Shown piece after piece: positions 1-7,935 of a stretch of 64,000 bases of DNA (positions are counted from its first letter, which is position 1; each line of letters begins with the position of its first letter). Source of the stretch: Dyadobacter sp. CY261 (GTDB taxonomy: Bacteria; Bacteroidota; Bacteroidia; Cytophagales; Spirosomataceae); the NCBI RefSeq assembly GCF_021440085.1, contig NZ_JAKCPW010000008.1, forward strand, positions 428,367 through 492,366. Direction: 5' to 3'. The notes below the pieces were generated by a model. That model was given only the letters and a program-made list of their open reading frames with translations, was not told where the DNA came from and ran no database searches. Both the position numbers and the translations under genes were made by a program.

Positions 1-82
1 CCATAATTTTCTGTTAAGAACGACAAAAATAACAATATTTGTGAATGGTAACACCATTTTTGTCCAAAAGCGGCATCTTCTT

Positions 83-1003
83 ATGTCAAAATCGTTGAGA
101 ATTATTTTCATGGGGACACCGGAATTTGCGGTCCCAAGTTTACAAAGTCTGGTCGAGAACAAATCTAATGTCGTGGCTGTCGTGACGGTTCCCGACAAAC
201 CTGCCGGGCGTGGTCAGAAGCAAACGGCATCACCCGTCAAAGTGTACGCAGAATCGCAGGGCATTCCAGTCCTGCAACCCGAAAAATTGAAAAATCCTGA
301 GTTTCTTGAAGCGCTAAAATCCTACAATGCCGACTTGCAGGTAGTGGTGGCATTCCGAATGCTGCCCGAGGTCGTGTGGAGTATGCCAACAAAAGGCACT
401 TTCAACCTCCACAGTTCATTGCTTCCGCAATACCGCGGCGCGGCGCCTATCAACTGGGCTATCATCAACGGAGAAACCGAAACGGGCGTAACTACCTTCT
501 TCATTGAAAAAGATATCGACACCGGGAAAATCATTTTCCAGGATAAAGAACCCATATCACCCGAGGACAACGTAGGCACTTTGTACGAGCGACTGATGCA
601 AAAAGGCGCTCAGCTCGTTGTCAAAACCGTCGAAGCCATTGAAGCGGGCAACTACCCGCAAGAGCCGCAATCGGAGCCCGACGACATCAAAGCTGCCCCG
701 AAGATCTTCCGTGAAACCTGCGAAATCGACTGGAAACGTTCCACCGTCGAAATACACAATTTCGTCCGTGGCCTTTCGCCCTATCCTGCCGCCTGGACCA
801 CCTTGAACGGGCTCTCCTGCAAGGTTTTTCAGACAAAACCCGTCAATTCCGATAATGAAGCACAAGTAGGCGAATACAGCACCGATAATAAATCGCACCT
901 GTACTTCCGCACCGGAGATGGCTGGCTGGCTATCGAGGAGTTACAGATTGAAGGGAAGAAGCGGATGGAGATTGGGGATTTTTTGAGGGGGTACCGGCTG
1001 TAA
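83..1003 (+). CDS. fmt: Methionyl-tRNA formyltransferase
   Basis: Fmt transfers a formyl group from 10-formyl-tetrahydrofolate to initiator Met-tRNA in the cytoplasm. The 306-residue product has the N-terminal formyltransferase fold with the FMGTPEFAVP opening, and the catalytic Asn108, His110 and Asp146 sit two positions later than in E. coli (106, 108, 144). The SSLLP loop is at residues 111-115. The C-terminal OB-like domain follows from about residue 205. An in-frame ATG exists at position 41, but the family begins with the MSKSLRIIFMG stretch, so I start at 83. The stop codon is followed at once by a transposase remnant, so the end of the gene may lie near an old rearrangement. Identity is very secure. 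Confidence 0.96.
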   Translation: MSKSLRIIFMGTPEFAVPSLQSLVENKSNVVAVVTVPDKPAGRGQKQTASPVKVYAESQGIPVLQPEKLKNPEFLEALKSYNADLQVVVAFRMLPEVVWSMPTKGTFNLHSSLLPQYRGAAPINWAIINGETETGVTTFFIEKDIDTGKIIFQDKEPISPEDNVGTLYERLMQKGAQLVVKTVEAIEAGNYPQEPQSEPDDIKAAPKIFRETCEIDWKRSTVEIHNFVRGLSPYPAAWTTLNGLSCKVFQTKPVNSDNEAQVGEYSTDNKSHLYFRTGDGWLAIEELQIEGKKRMEIGDFLRGYRL

Positions 1004-1345
1004 ATGCCGCCTATGTCCGCCATCAATGGCATGAGCGATCATGTGCATTTGCTCGTCGGCTTTCGCACGACCCAGTCAATTGCCGATTTAATGCAGGATG
1101 TGAAAGCGGATTCCTCACAATGGATTAATGCTAACAAGCTTTGTCGCGGTCGTTTTGAATGACAAGCGGGCTACGGAGTATTTTCTTATTCCAAATCGCA
1201 GGTGCCCGACGTCGTCCGTTATATTTCAACCCGGAAAGAGCATCATGGTAAAGTGACGTTCCAGGAAGAATACCGGTTGTTTCTGGACAAGTTTGAAATC
1301 GATTATGATGTGCGGTACATCTTCAAAGCACACGAACAGACATAG
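1004..1345 (+). pseudogene. IS200-like / REP-associated tyrosine transposase remnant
   Basis: Reading this frame gives about 113 residues typical of the Y1_Tnp (IS200-like, RAYT) family: a SDHVHLLVG segment carrying the HUH metal-binding pair, then a QAGYGVFSYS block, and a VVRYIS block with the catalytic tyrosine. Two defects mark it as dead. A TGA at 1160-1162 stands where the family normally has Trp (GKFxWQxGYG), and the first 40 or so residues of the domain are absent because the match begins directly after the fmt stop codon. The reading frame then stays open to TAG at 1343-1345. Family assignment rests on remembered motifs. The degenerate repeats just downstream fit such an element. Confidence 0.8.
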
Positions 1346-1642
1346 GCAAGTCGCGTTAGCGATGTAATATTGGTAGAAAATCAGACAAATAGCTGATGTC
1401 GAAATCCCGTCAGCGATGTACAACAAAATGACGTTAAGCATCACGAATGCGTCGTTGTTACATACCCAAGGGCATTCTCGAACGCCGGGCAACAATGGTT
1501 TACTACGGATGTTACATGTCTAATGGCATTTCTATCTGCGAAATGCAGGCCGATGCGCTCAACGCGATATGCAAAATCGCTTAGCGATGCACAACGCTAA
1601 ACCCACAATTCTGCCATCTTTGCAAAACATTAATTTCCACAC
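1346..1642. repeat. Gene-free stretch with degenerate GCGATGTA-type repeats
   Basis: No credible gene lies here. Variants of a TTAGCGATGTA motif recur at about 1355-1370, 1409-1424 and 1580-1594, each preceded by an AATC- or AGTC-like context and two followed by CAAC. Related inverted copies (GTTGTTACAT, GATGTTACATG) lie at about 1454-1463 and 1508-1518. The copies are imperfect and could fold into weak hairpins. I infer that they are decayed mobile repeats linked to the adjacent transposase remnant. The dfrA promoter should lie at the end of this stretch; a CATCTTTGC sequence at about 1614-1622 is a one-mismatch -7 box. Confidence 0.55.
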
Positions 1643-2170
1643 ATGAAAATATCAATCATCGTTGCCGCTGCGGAAAATGGCGCAATCGGAAAGGATAACC
1701 AGTTACTCTGGCGCTTACCCGACGACCTGAAACGATTTAAACAACTGACACTAGGTCACCCGATGATCATGGGCCGCAAAACGTTCCAATCCATCGGGAA
1801 GCCGCTTCCCGGCCGGACCTCGATAGTTGTTACAAGAAATGCCGATTTTGAATTCGAAGGGGTAGTTGCTGTGCATTCTTTGGAAGAAGCATTGAAAAAA
1901 GCGAAGGAAATTGACGGCGAAGAGGCTTGCATTGTTGGTGGAGGGGAAATTTACAGGCAGTCATTGGGCATCGCAACTCACATTTACCTGACCAAAGTAT
2001 ACACCGAAATCGAAGGCGATACTTTTTTCAAAATTGAAGAACCCGACGCCTGGGCAGAGACGGAACGCATTCCCCACGAAGTAGACGAACGTCATGTTTT
2101 TCGATTTGAATTTGTAAATTATACTAAAAAAAGTCAACAAATAAGTACTTTTGTGGCCCGTAACCCATAG
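1643..2170 (+). CDS. dfrA: Dihydrofolate reductase
   Basis: Reduces dihydrofolate to tetrahydrofolate with NADPH, supplying one-carbon carriers for thymidylate, purine and formyl-Met-tRNA synthesis. The product is 175 residues, near the usual 160-170. It opens with MKISIIVAAAENGAIG, carries the LLWRLPDDLKRFK segment with the acidic active-site residue (Asp28, matching E. coli Asp27), then MGRKTFQSIGKPLPGR for NADPH binding and IVGGGEIY near residue 95. No thymidylate synthase gene is adjacent. The start at 1643 is the only suitable ATG and matches the family. Its final bases overlap the possible GTG start of the next gene. Confidence 0.96.
   Translation: MKISIIVAAAENGAIGKDNQLLWRLPDDLKRFKQLTLGHPMIMGRKTFQSIGKPLPGRTSIVVTRNADFEFEGVVAVHSLEEALKKAKEIDGEEACIVGGGEIYRQSLGIATHIYLTKVYTEIEGDTFFKIEEPDAWAETERIPHEVDERHVFRFEFVNYTKKSQQISTFVARNP
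2146..2153 (+). promoter_or_regulatory. Candidate -7 box inside the end of dfrA
   Basis: TACTTTTG matches the Bacteroidota -7 consensus TAnnTTTG and lies 44 bases before the ATG at 2197. No good TTTG -33 box is found at the expected distance. It could give the esterase gene its own transcript, starting inside dfrA. Confidence 0.4.
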
Positions 2171-2196
2171 TGACTCAACGAAAGTACAAGATTAGA

Positions 2197-3288
2197 ATGC
2201 AAGTAGAAGTTGAAACCCTCACCATTGAATTAAGCACCAATCCATTCGATAGCCGTCCGGTTTACATCACCGGTAACTTCTGCAAATGGCTTCCAGACCT
2301 GGAAGCGTACCAGATGACGGTGGTTAGCCCAGGTAATTATCGTTACCAATTCCCGGAGGATCTGGCCCTCCCAGATCCTGTCGAATATAAATACACCCGT
2401 GGCGGCTGGAACAAGGTGGAGCTCGACCGCGCAGGTCGGCCTTACGGCAATCGAATTATTAAAGCCGGCAAAACGTTAGTAAAGGACGATGTTATACGCT
2501 GGCAAACCGACATTTCGATGAAAGCTGACCTTTCCCCTATCGTCGAAACGGTATCTGAGGATTTTGAAATAACGCAGTTCAGCCGGACCCGCCGCGTCCG
2601 CGTATTGCTGCCCCACGATTATTACGAGAATCCCGACCATCGCTATCCGGTACTTTACATGACCGACGGCCAGAACCTGTTCGGAGAAGGTTCAGAATTT
2701 GGCAGTTGGGAAATTGATAAAAGCCTGTCGGTGTTGGCCAAAGAGCATAAGGCCGGTGTCATCATTGTGGCCGTCGACCATGGTGAAGAAGATCGTTTAG
2801 AGGAACTGTCTCCATATGATAACGCCAAACTCGGCAAAGGCCACGGTGCCAAATTTCTGCAATTTATCGCCGGGCCGCTCAAAGCGCATATAGATAAGCA
2901 GTACCGAACAAAAACTGACCGCCTCAATACCGGCATCGGGGGCAGTTCTGTCGGCGGGTTACTGAGCATTTATGCTGCGCTGATGTTCCCGCAAACTTTT
3001 GGAAAATTTATGGTGTTTTCACCGGCATTGTGGATCTCAGAGAAGATTTATTTCGACGCTATCCACTTTTTCGAACCATTCGAAACGCGCATTTATCTCT
3101 ATGCGGGTGGCAAAGAAGGGGCGCATATGGTCCCGTACGTCAACAAGCTTAAAGATACGCTGGAAACACAAAGTTTCGGTTACAGCCGCGTTAAAATCAA
3201 ATCCTCCGTCGACGCCAAAGGTGAACATGAGGAAAAACAATGGAATAAAGAGTTTCCAAAAGCTTTTGAGTGGTTGTTTTTTGATTGA
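2197..3288 (+). CDS. Esterase-family alpha/beta hydrolase with an N-terminal sugar-binding-like domain
   Basis: The product (363 residues from ATG 2197) has two parts. Residues 1 to about 110 resemble an early-set or starch-binding-like beta domain (PVYITGNFCKWLPDL, then VEYKYTRGGWNKVE). The rest is a putative-esterase fold (PF00756, esterase D or Fes-like), with LYMTDGQNLF, the GGSSVGG nucleophile elbow (Ser251) and a C-terminal EHEEKQW segment that may carry the catalytic His. It lacks a signal peptide, so it is probably cytoplasmic. Substrate is unknown; relatives hydrolyse carbohydrate esters, siderophore esters or S-formylglutathione. A GTG at 2170 overlapping the dfrA stop would add nine residues and is a real alternative start. 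Confidence 0.82.
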   Translation: MQVEVETLTIELSTNPFDSRPVYITGNFCKWLPDLEAYQMTVVSPGNYRYQFPEDLALPDPVEYKYTRGGWNKVELDRAGRPYGNRIIKAGKTLVKDDVIRWQTDISMKADLSPIVETVSEDFEITQFSRTRRVRVLLPHDYYENPDHRYPVLYMTDGQNLFGEGSEFGSWEIDKSLSVLAKEHKAGVIIVAVDHGEEDRLEELSPYDNAKLGKGHGAKFLQFIAGPLKAHIDKQYRTKTDRLNTGIGGSSVGGLLSIYAALMFPQTFGKFMVFSPALWISEKIYFDAIHFFEPFETRIYLYAGGKEGAHMVPYVNKLKDTLETQSFGYSRVKIKSSVDAKGEHEEKQWNKEFPKAFEWLFFD

Positions 3289-3360
3289 GGAAAGAGAGGA
3301 TGGACTAAAGAGACAAAGGAATTAAAACTCTCTCCATCCTCCCATCCCCCATCCTCCTTT

Positions 3361-4752
3361 TTAAAGAATATACTGGCTCAAATCACGATTCTTCACCAGC
3401 GGTGACAATTTTTCCTGCACCATATCGGCAGTGACGGTAAGTTGGGCGCCATCTCCGATAACATCCGGAATATCGAACATAAAGTCGTTTAAGAGAGAAC
3501 TCATAACGGTTTGCAGACGACGGGCACCGATGTTTTCCACTTCGCTATTTACTTCAAATGCAATGCGGGCGATTTCGCGTAATGCGCCGTCCTCGAAATC
3601 CAGTTCTACACCTTCGGCTGCCATCATGGCGCTGTATTGCTTGGTCAACGCATTTTTAGGCGCTTTAAGGATCTGATAAAAATCACTTTCCGTCAAACTA
3701 TTCAGCTCGACACGGATCGGGAAACGACCTTGAAGCTCGGGGATTAGGTCGGATGGTTTCGAAACGTGAAATGCGCCGGCGGCAATAAAGAGAATGTGGT
3801 CGGTCTGGATTACGCCATGCTTCGTATTCACCGAGCTTCCCTCCACGATCGGCAGCAAATCACGCTGTACACCTTCGCGACTGACGTCGGGGCCGCTCCC
3901 GCTTGAACGGCTCGATGCTACTTTATCGATTTCGTCGATGAAAATAATGCCCAGGTTTTCCGCTTTTTTGATCGCCTCGAGTTTCACCTCATCCATATCG
4001 ATCAATTTGGAAGCTTCTTCATCAAGGAGCAATTTTCTGGCTTCCTCGACGGTGACCTTTCGCTTTTTACCGCGTCGGGGCATCATATTACCGATCATTT
4101 CCTGAATATTCATCATCGAAACATCATCAACAGCCCCGCCGATCATACCCACATTCGGCATTTGGTTTTGCTGTATTTCAATTTCGATCTTCCGGCTGTC
4201 GAGCTCGCCATTGCGGATCTTCTCACGGAAGCGCTCACGGGTGCGCTGGTTCAGCTCAGCGTCGCTCATCGGCATTTCTTCCGAACCATTGTCTGTCGCT
4301 GGTTTCGATGAATTAGAACCATGCACAGGCGGGATCAAGGCGTCAAGAATAATGTCCTCAACAACCTGCTCGGCTTTAATTTTCACTTCTTCCTTTTTCT
4401 GCATGCGTACCATGCCTACGGCTTGTTCGACAAGGTCACGTACCATGCTTTCTACATCGCGGCCAACGTAACCCACTTCGGTGAATTTGGAAGCTTCCAC
4501 TTTGATAAACGGTGCGTCGGCAATTTTGGCCAGGCGGCGGGCGATCTCGGTTTTACCCACACCCGTAGCGCCGATCATTAATATATTATTCGGGATAATT
4601 TCCCGCTGCATGTCCTCCGGACTATTCATACGCCTCCAACGGTTTCTCAAAGCGATGGCAACATTGCGCTTTGCGTCATTTTGTCCGATGATATATTGGT
4701 CGAGTTCGAAAACGATCTGACGTGGTGTTAGGCGGTTCAGGTGCTCTGTCAT
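3361..4752 (-). CDS. hslU: HslU (ClpY), ATPase subunit of the HslUV protease
   Basis: HslU is the AAA+ unfoldase that feeds proteins to the HslV peptidase. The 463-residue product carries TPRQIVFELDQYIIGQ at the start, Walker A GATGVGKT (61-68), the pore loop GYVG (94-97), a long intermediate I domain (about 110-240), Walker B IIFIDEID (269-276), and the hydrophobic C-terminal tail ending SQYIL that docks into HslV. It is about 20 residues longer than the E. coli protein, the extra lying in the I domain. An upstream ATG at 4779 exists, but MTEHLNRLTP at 4752 fits the family. No hslV gene is adjacent. The next gene, GH92, is divergent. Confidence 0.95.
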   Translation of the reverse strand: MTEHLNRLTPRQIVFELDQYIIGQNDAKRNVAIALRNRWRRMNSPEDMQREIIPNNILMIGATGVGKTEIARRLAKIADAPFIKVEASKFTEVGYVGRDVESMVRDLVEQAVGMVRMQKKEEVKIKAEQVVEDIILDALIPPVHGSNSSKPATDNGSEEMPMSDAELNQRTRERFREKIRNGELDSRKIEIEIQQNQMPNVGMIGGAVDDVSMMNIQEMIGNMMPRRGKKRKVTVEEARKLLLDEEASKLIDMDEVKLEAIKKAENLGIIFIDEIDKVASSRSSGSGPDVSREGVQRDLLPIVEGSSVNTKHGVIQTDHILFIAAGAFHVSKPSDLIPELQGRFPIRVELNSLTESDFYQILKAPKNALTKQYSAMMAAEGVELDFEDGALREIARIAFEVNSEVENIGARRLQTVMSSLLNDFMFDIPDVIGDGAQLTVTADMVQEKLSPLVKNRDLSQYIL

Positions 4753-4941
4753 AGTGGATTTAATGGATTCGAAAGTCAATTCCCTGCACCGGATTCAGAA
4801 ACAGGCCGATCGGGAGATTGCGCGTTAAATATAAAAATTTCGAAAAGCGGTCTGTCGCTTTCGTCCGTAACGTCAAAAAGAATTATGCCGGTACAAAATG
4901 GCAGAAATCATACCGTTGGGAAATCTTTGGCCGCATTACTT

Positions 4942-4969
4942 TTTGTTCTCTGCCCTTCGATTACTTTTG
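4942..4969 (+). promoter_or_regulatory. Candidate promoter for the GH92 gene
   Basis: TACTTTTG at 4962-4969 matches the Bacteroidota -7 box exactly, and TTTG at 4942-4945 may be the -33 box, though the 16-base spacing is shorter than the usual 18-21. It lies about 50 bases before the start codon. Confidence 0.45.
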
Positions 4970-5019
4970 TCCCTGCATTTCATTTCCCAGATTCAATATA
5001 TAAAAGAATTGTCCCCAAG

Positions 5020-7296
5020 ATGAAAAAAATCCTTTCCTGCCTTTTTACCGTTATCCTCACTGCACAATTATCCTACGGGCAAGGCACCGGCAATCCCGTC
5101 GATTTTGTGAACACACTGATGGGCACGCAATCTAAATTCAGCCTGTCGGCCGGTAACACCTACCCAGCTATTGCCCTGCCCTGGGGGATGAACTTCTGGA
5201 TGCCCCAAACCGGCAAAATGGGCGACGGATGGGCTTATATGTACGATGCAGAAAAGATCCGTGGTTTTAAGCAAACGCACCAGCCCAGCCCGTGGATCAA
5301 CGATTACGGCCAGTTTGCGATCATGCCCATTACCGGTAAATTAAAGATCGACGAGGAAAGTCGCGCCAGCTGGTTCTCGCACAAATCCGAAACTGCCAAA
5401 CCACATCATTACAAGGTATATCTGGCCGATTACGACGTTACCACGGAGATCACACCTACCGAAAGGGCCGCTCAGTTCCGCATTACCTTTCCGCAAGCGG
5501 ACACATCCTATGTTTTACTCGATGCATTCGACAGAGGTTCTTATGTAAAAGTCCTTCCGAAAGAGCGTAAGATCATTGGTTACACGACTAAAAACAGCGG
5601 TGGTGTGCCTGCGAATTTCAAGAACTATTTCGTATTGATTTTTGATAAACCATTTATATTCTCTTCCGCATTCCACGGCAAAACACTCGCCAAGGACACG
5701 CTCGAACTCTCAGCTGCGCACGTAGGTGCCGTAGTTGGTTTCAAAACAAAAAGAGGCGAGCAGGTTGGAATCAAAGTAGCTTCATCGTTCATCAGCGCGG
5801 AGCAAGCGGAGCTGAACCTGCAACGTGAATTAGGTAACGACTCTTTCGACGCGACCAAAGCCAAAGGCGAACAAATCTGGAACCAAGAGCTTTCACGCAT
5901 CAAAGTGGAAGGCGACAACATCGACCAGATCCGCACATTCTACTCCTGCTTGTATCGCGTACTGCTATTCCCGCGGAAGTTCTATGAAATGGACAAAGCC
6001 AACAAAGTGGTGCATTACAGTCCGTACAATGGCGAAGTACGCCCCGGCTATATGTTCACTGATAATGGCTTCTGGGATACATTCCGCGCCGTGTTCCCGT
6101 TTTTCACGCTCATGTACCCGACCTTGAACTCCCATATTATGGAGGGTTTGGCCAATGCGTACGACGAAAGTGGCTTCCTGCCTGAATGGGCTAGCCCTGG
6201 TCATCGCGATTGTATGATCGGTTCCAACTCGGCCTCGCTGATCGCCGATTCTTACATTAAAGGGATCCGCGGCTACGATATCAACAAATTGTATGAAGCG
6301 ATCTTGAAAAATACCCAAAATGCAGGCCCGGTAAGTTCCGTAGGTCGTTTTGGACATGAGTATTACAATGAACTCGGTTATGTTCCTTATGATGTAAAAA
6401 TCAATGAGAATGCGGCCCGTACGCTGGAATATGCCTATGCCGATTTTTGTATCGCGCAGTTAGCAAAAGACTTGAAAAAGCCACAGGCAGAAGTAGATCT
6501 GTATTTGAAAAGAAGCCAGAATTATAAAAACCTGTTCGATCCCGAAACTAAATGGATGCGCGGCAAGAACAAGGATGGCAAGTTTCAGACGCCGTTCAAT
6601 CCGTTTAAATGGGGCGATGCATTTACAGAGGGTAACAGCATTCACTACACCTGGTCGGTGTTCCAGGATGTGAAAGGGTTGATCAACCTGGTGGGTGGCC
6701 GCGAGGCATTTGTGCAGAAGCTGGATACTGTTTTTACATTGCCACCGGTATTCGACGACAGCTACTACGGCTTCCCGATCCATGAAATCCGCGAAATGCA
6801 GATCATGAACATGGGTAACTACGCACACGGTAACCAACCGATCCAGCACATGATTTACCTGTACAACTACGCAGGCGCACCCGACAAAGCTCAATACTGG
6901 ACGCGCCAGGTGATGAAGAGACTTTATCAGGCAACGCCAGACGGCTATTGTGGTGACGAAGACAATGGACAAACCTCGGCATGGTACGTATTCTCATCGC
7001 TTGGTTTCTACCCGGTTACGCCAGGCACCACGCAATACGTAATCGGTTCCCCATTGTTCAAAAAGGCCACGTTAACCATGGAAGACGGCAAGAAGTTCAC
7101 CATCGAAGCACCTGCCAGCAGCGATACCAATCTGTACATTCAGGGCGCGAAACTGAATGGTAAGGCATACGACAAGACCTACCTTGAACATGCGGACATC
7201 CAGAAAGGCGGTTCTGTTCAGTTTGACCTGACTGGTAAGCCCTCGAAGAGCTGGGGTGTCAAGCCAGAAGCTGCACCGTTCTCGCTGACGAAGTAA
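5020..7296 (+). CDS. Glycoside hydrolase family 92, secreted alpha-mannosidase
   Basis: GH92 enzymes are calcium-dependent exo-alpha-mannosidases that trim N-glycans and fungal mannan. The 758-residue protein starts with a signal peptide (MKKILSCLFTVILTAQLSYGQ). The N-terminal beta-sandwich opens with NTLMGTQSKFSLSAGNTYPA. The catalytic (alpha/alpha)6 barrel includes GHRDCMIGSNSA, NMGNYAHGNQP and YCGDEDNGQTSAWY. Asp646 and Asp648 in the last motif are the acidic pair proposed as general base in characterised relatives. An in-frame extension to 4741 overlaps the hslU start and encodes no sensible N-terminus, so I start at 5020. It shows no lipobox. The cytochrome gene follows after 35 bases and may be co-transcribed. 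Confidence 0.94.
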   Translation: MKKILSCLFTVILTAQLSYGQGTGNPVDFVNTLMGTQSKFSLSAGNTYPAIALPWGMNFWMPQTGKMGDGWAYMYDAEKIRGFKQTHQPSPWINDYGQFAIMPITGKLKIDEESRASWFSHKSETAKPHHYKVYLADYDVTTEITPTERAAQFRITFPQADTSYVLLDAFDRGSYVKVLPKERKIIGYTTKNSGGVPANFKNYFVLIFDKPFIFSSAFHGKTLAKDTLELSAAHVGAVVGFKTKRGEQVGIKVASSFISAEQAELNLQRELGNDSFDATKAKGEQIWNQELSRIKVEGDNIDQIRTFYSCLYRVLLFPRKFYEMDKANKVVHYSPYNGEVRPGYMFTDNGFWDTFRAVFPFFTLMYPTLNSHIMEGLANAYDESGFLPEWASPGHRDCMIGSNSASLIADSYIKGIRGYDINKLYEAILKNTQNAGPVSSVGRFGHEYYNELGYVPYDVKINENAARTLEYAYADFCIAQLAKDLKKPQAEVDLYLKRSQNYKNLFDPETKWMRGKNKDGKFQTPFNPFKWGDAFTEGNSIHYTWSVFQDVKGLINLVGGREAFVQKLDTVFTLPPVFDDSYYGFPIHEIREMQIMNMGNYAHGNQPIQHMIYLYNYAGAPDKAQYWTRQVMKRLYQATPDGYCGDEDNGQTSAWYVFSSLGFYPVTPGTTQYVIGSPLFKKATLTMEDGKKFTIEAPASSDTNLYIQGAKLNGKAYDKTYLEHADIQKGGSVQFDLTGKPSKSWGVKPEAAPFSLTK

Positions 7297-7331
7297 TACT
7301 AATGGCGCGAAGCCGACTCAAAATTTTCACC

Positions 7332-7751
7332 ATGAAACTATTACTAACATTCATCTCAGCCACTGTCTTCTGTGCTGCCATCTCGCCCGCCCAGGACGAC
7401 GAACTTGCCAAAAGCATCCAGCGAGGTAAAATGGTTTATTCCGAAAACTGCATGAGCTGCCACATGGGCACGGGTGAGGGCATCACAGCTACCTTCCCGC
7501 CATTGGCGAAATCCGATTACCTGATGAAAACACCAGATAATGCGATTAAGGCGGTCAAATTCGGGCTGATGGGGAAAGTCACAGTAAACGGCGTTAGCTA
7601 CGACAATATGATGCCCAACCCCGGGCTCAACAACGACCAGATCGCAGACGTGCTTAATTACGTGATGAACTCCTGGGGCAATTCTTCTGAGAAAAAGATG
7701 ATCACCGTGAAAATGGTGGAAGACACGCAGGAGACAGAAGAGCAAAAATAA
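7332..7751 (+). CDS. Small secreted c-type cytochrome
   Basis: The 139-residue product has a signal peptide (MKLLLTFISATVFCAAISPAQ) and one haem attachment site, CMSCH, at residues 40-44. MMPNPG at 93-98 provides the likely distal Met ligand. The layout is that of a class I monohaem cytochrome c (cytochrome c550/c552-like, PF00034 or PF13442). It should carry electrons in the periplasm or at the membrane surface. The C-terminal 30 residues are charged and low-complexity. An in-frame ATG at 7302 would add ten residues ahead of the signal peptide and is unlikely. Its place after the GH92 gene has no obvious functional logic. A hairpin terminator follows. Confidence 0.9.
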   Translation: MKLLLTFISATVFCAAISPAQDDELAKSIQRGKMVYSENCMSCHMGTGEGITATFPPLAKSDYLMKTPDNAIKAVKFGLMGKVTVNGVSYDNMMPNPGLNNDQIADVLNYVMNSWGNSSEKKMITVKMVEDTQETEEQK

Positions 7752-7772
7752 CCGTATTTCAAAGCCATTTAC

Positions 7773-7807
7773 AGCCGCATTATCCGCATGGATAGTGTGG
7801 CTTTTTT
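7773..7807 (+). terminator. Rho-independent terminator after the cytochrome gene
   Basis: AGCCGCATTATCC and GGATAGTGTGGCT can form a 13-bp stem (two G-U pairs) around a 4-base loop, followed directly by six T residues. It ends the GH92-cytochrome unit. Confidence 0.85.
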
Positions 7808-7869
7808 ATGACAATAATCTGAAAATAACTCTTATCTGTGACACTATTTTAAATAAATCTAAATAAAAC

Positions 7870-7901
7870 TTGCCTAGCAAAGTTTCCCTATTGATATTTG
7901 C
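7870..7901 (+). promoter_or_regulatory. Candidate promoter of the TonB receptor gene
   Basis: TTG at 7870-7872 and GATATTTGC at 7893-7901 are separated by 20 bases, the usual spacing of Bacteroidota -33 and -7 boxes; the -7 box has G for T at its first position. It leaves a leader of about 30 bases. Confidence 0.5.
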
Positions 7902-7935
7902 GGCTCGTTAACTATTTAGTCCAATTTTAAATAAA

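Noticed and set aside
1160..1162. Stop-codon read-through or selenocysteine at the in-frame TGA
   Set aside because: The gene also lacks its N-terminus, so simple decay explains the TGA better.
4741..5019. 93-residue N-terminal extension of the GH92 protein
   Set aside because: It overlaps the hslU start region and has no coherent sequence, while a proper signal peptide begins at 5020.
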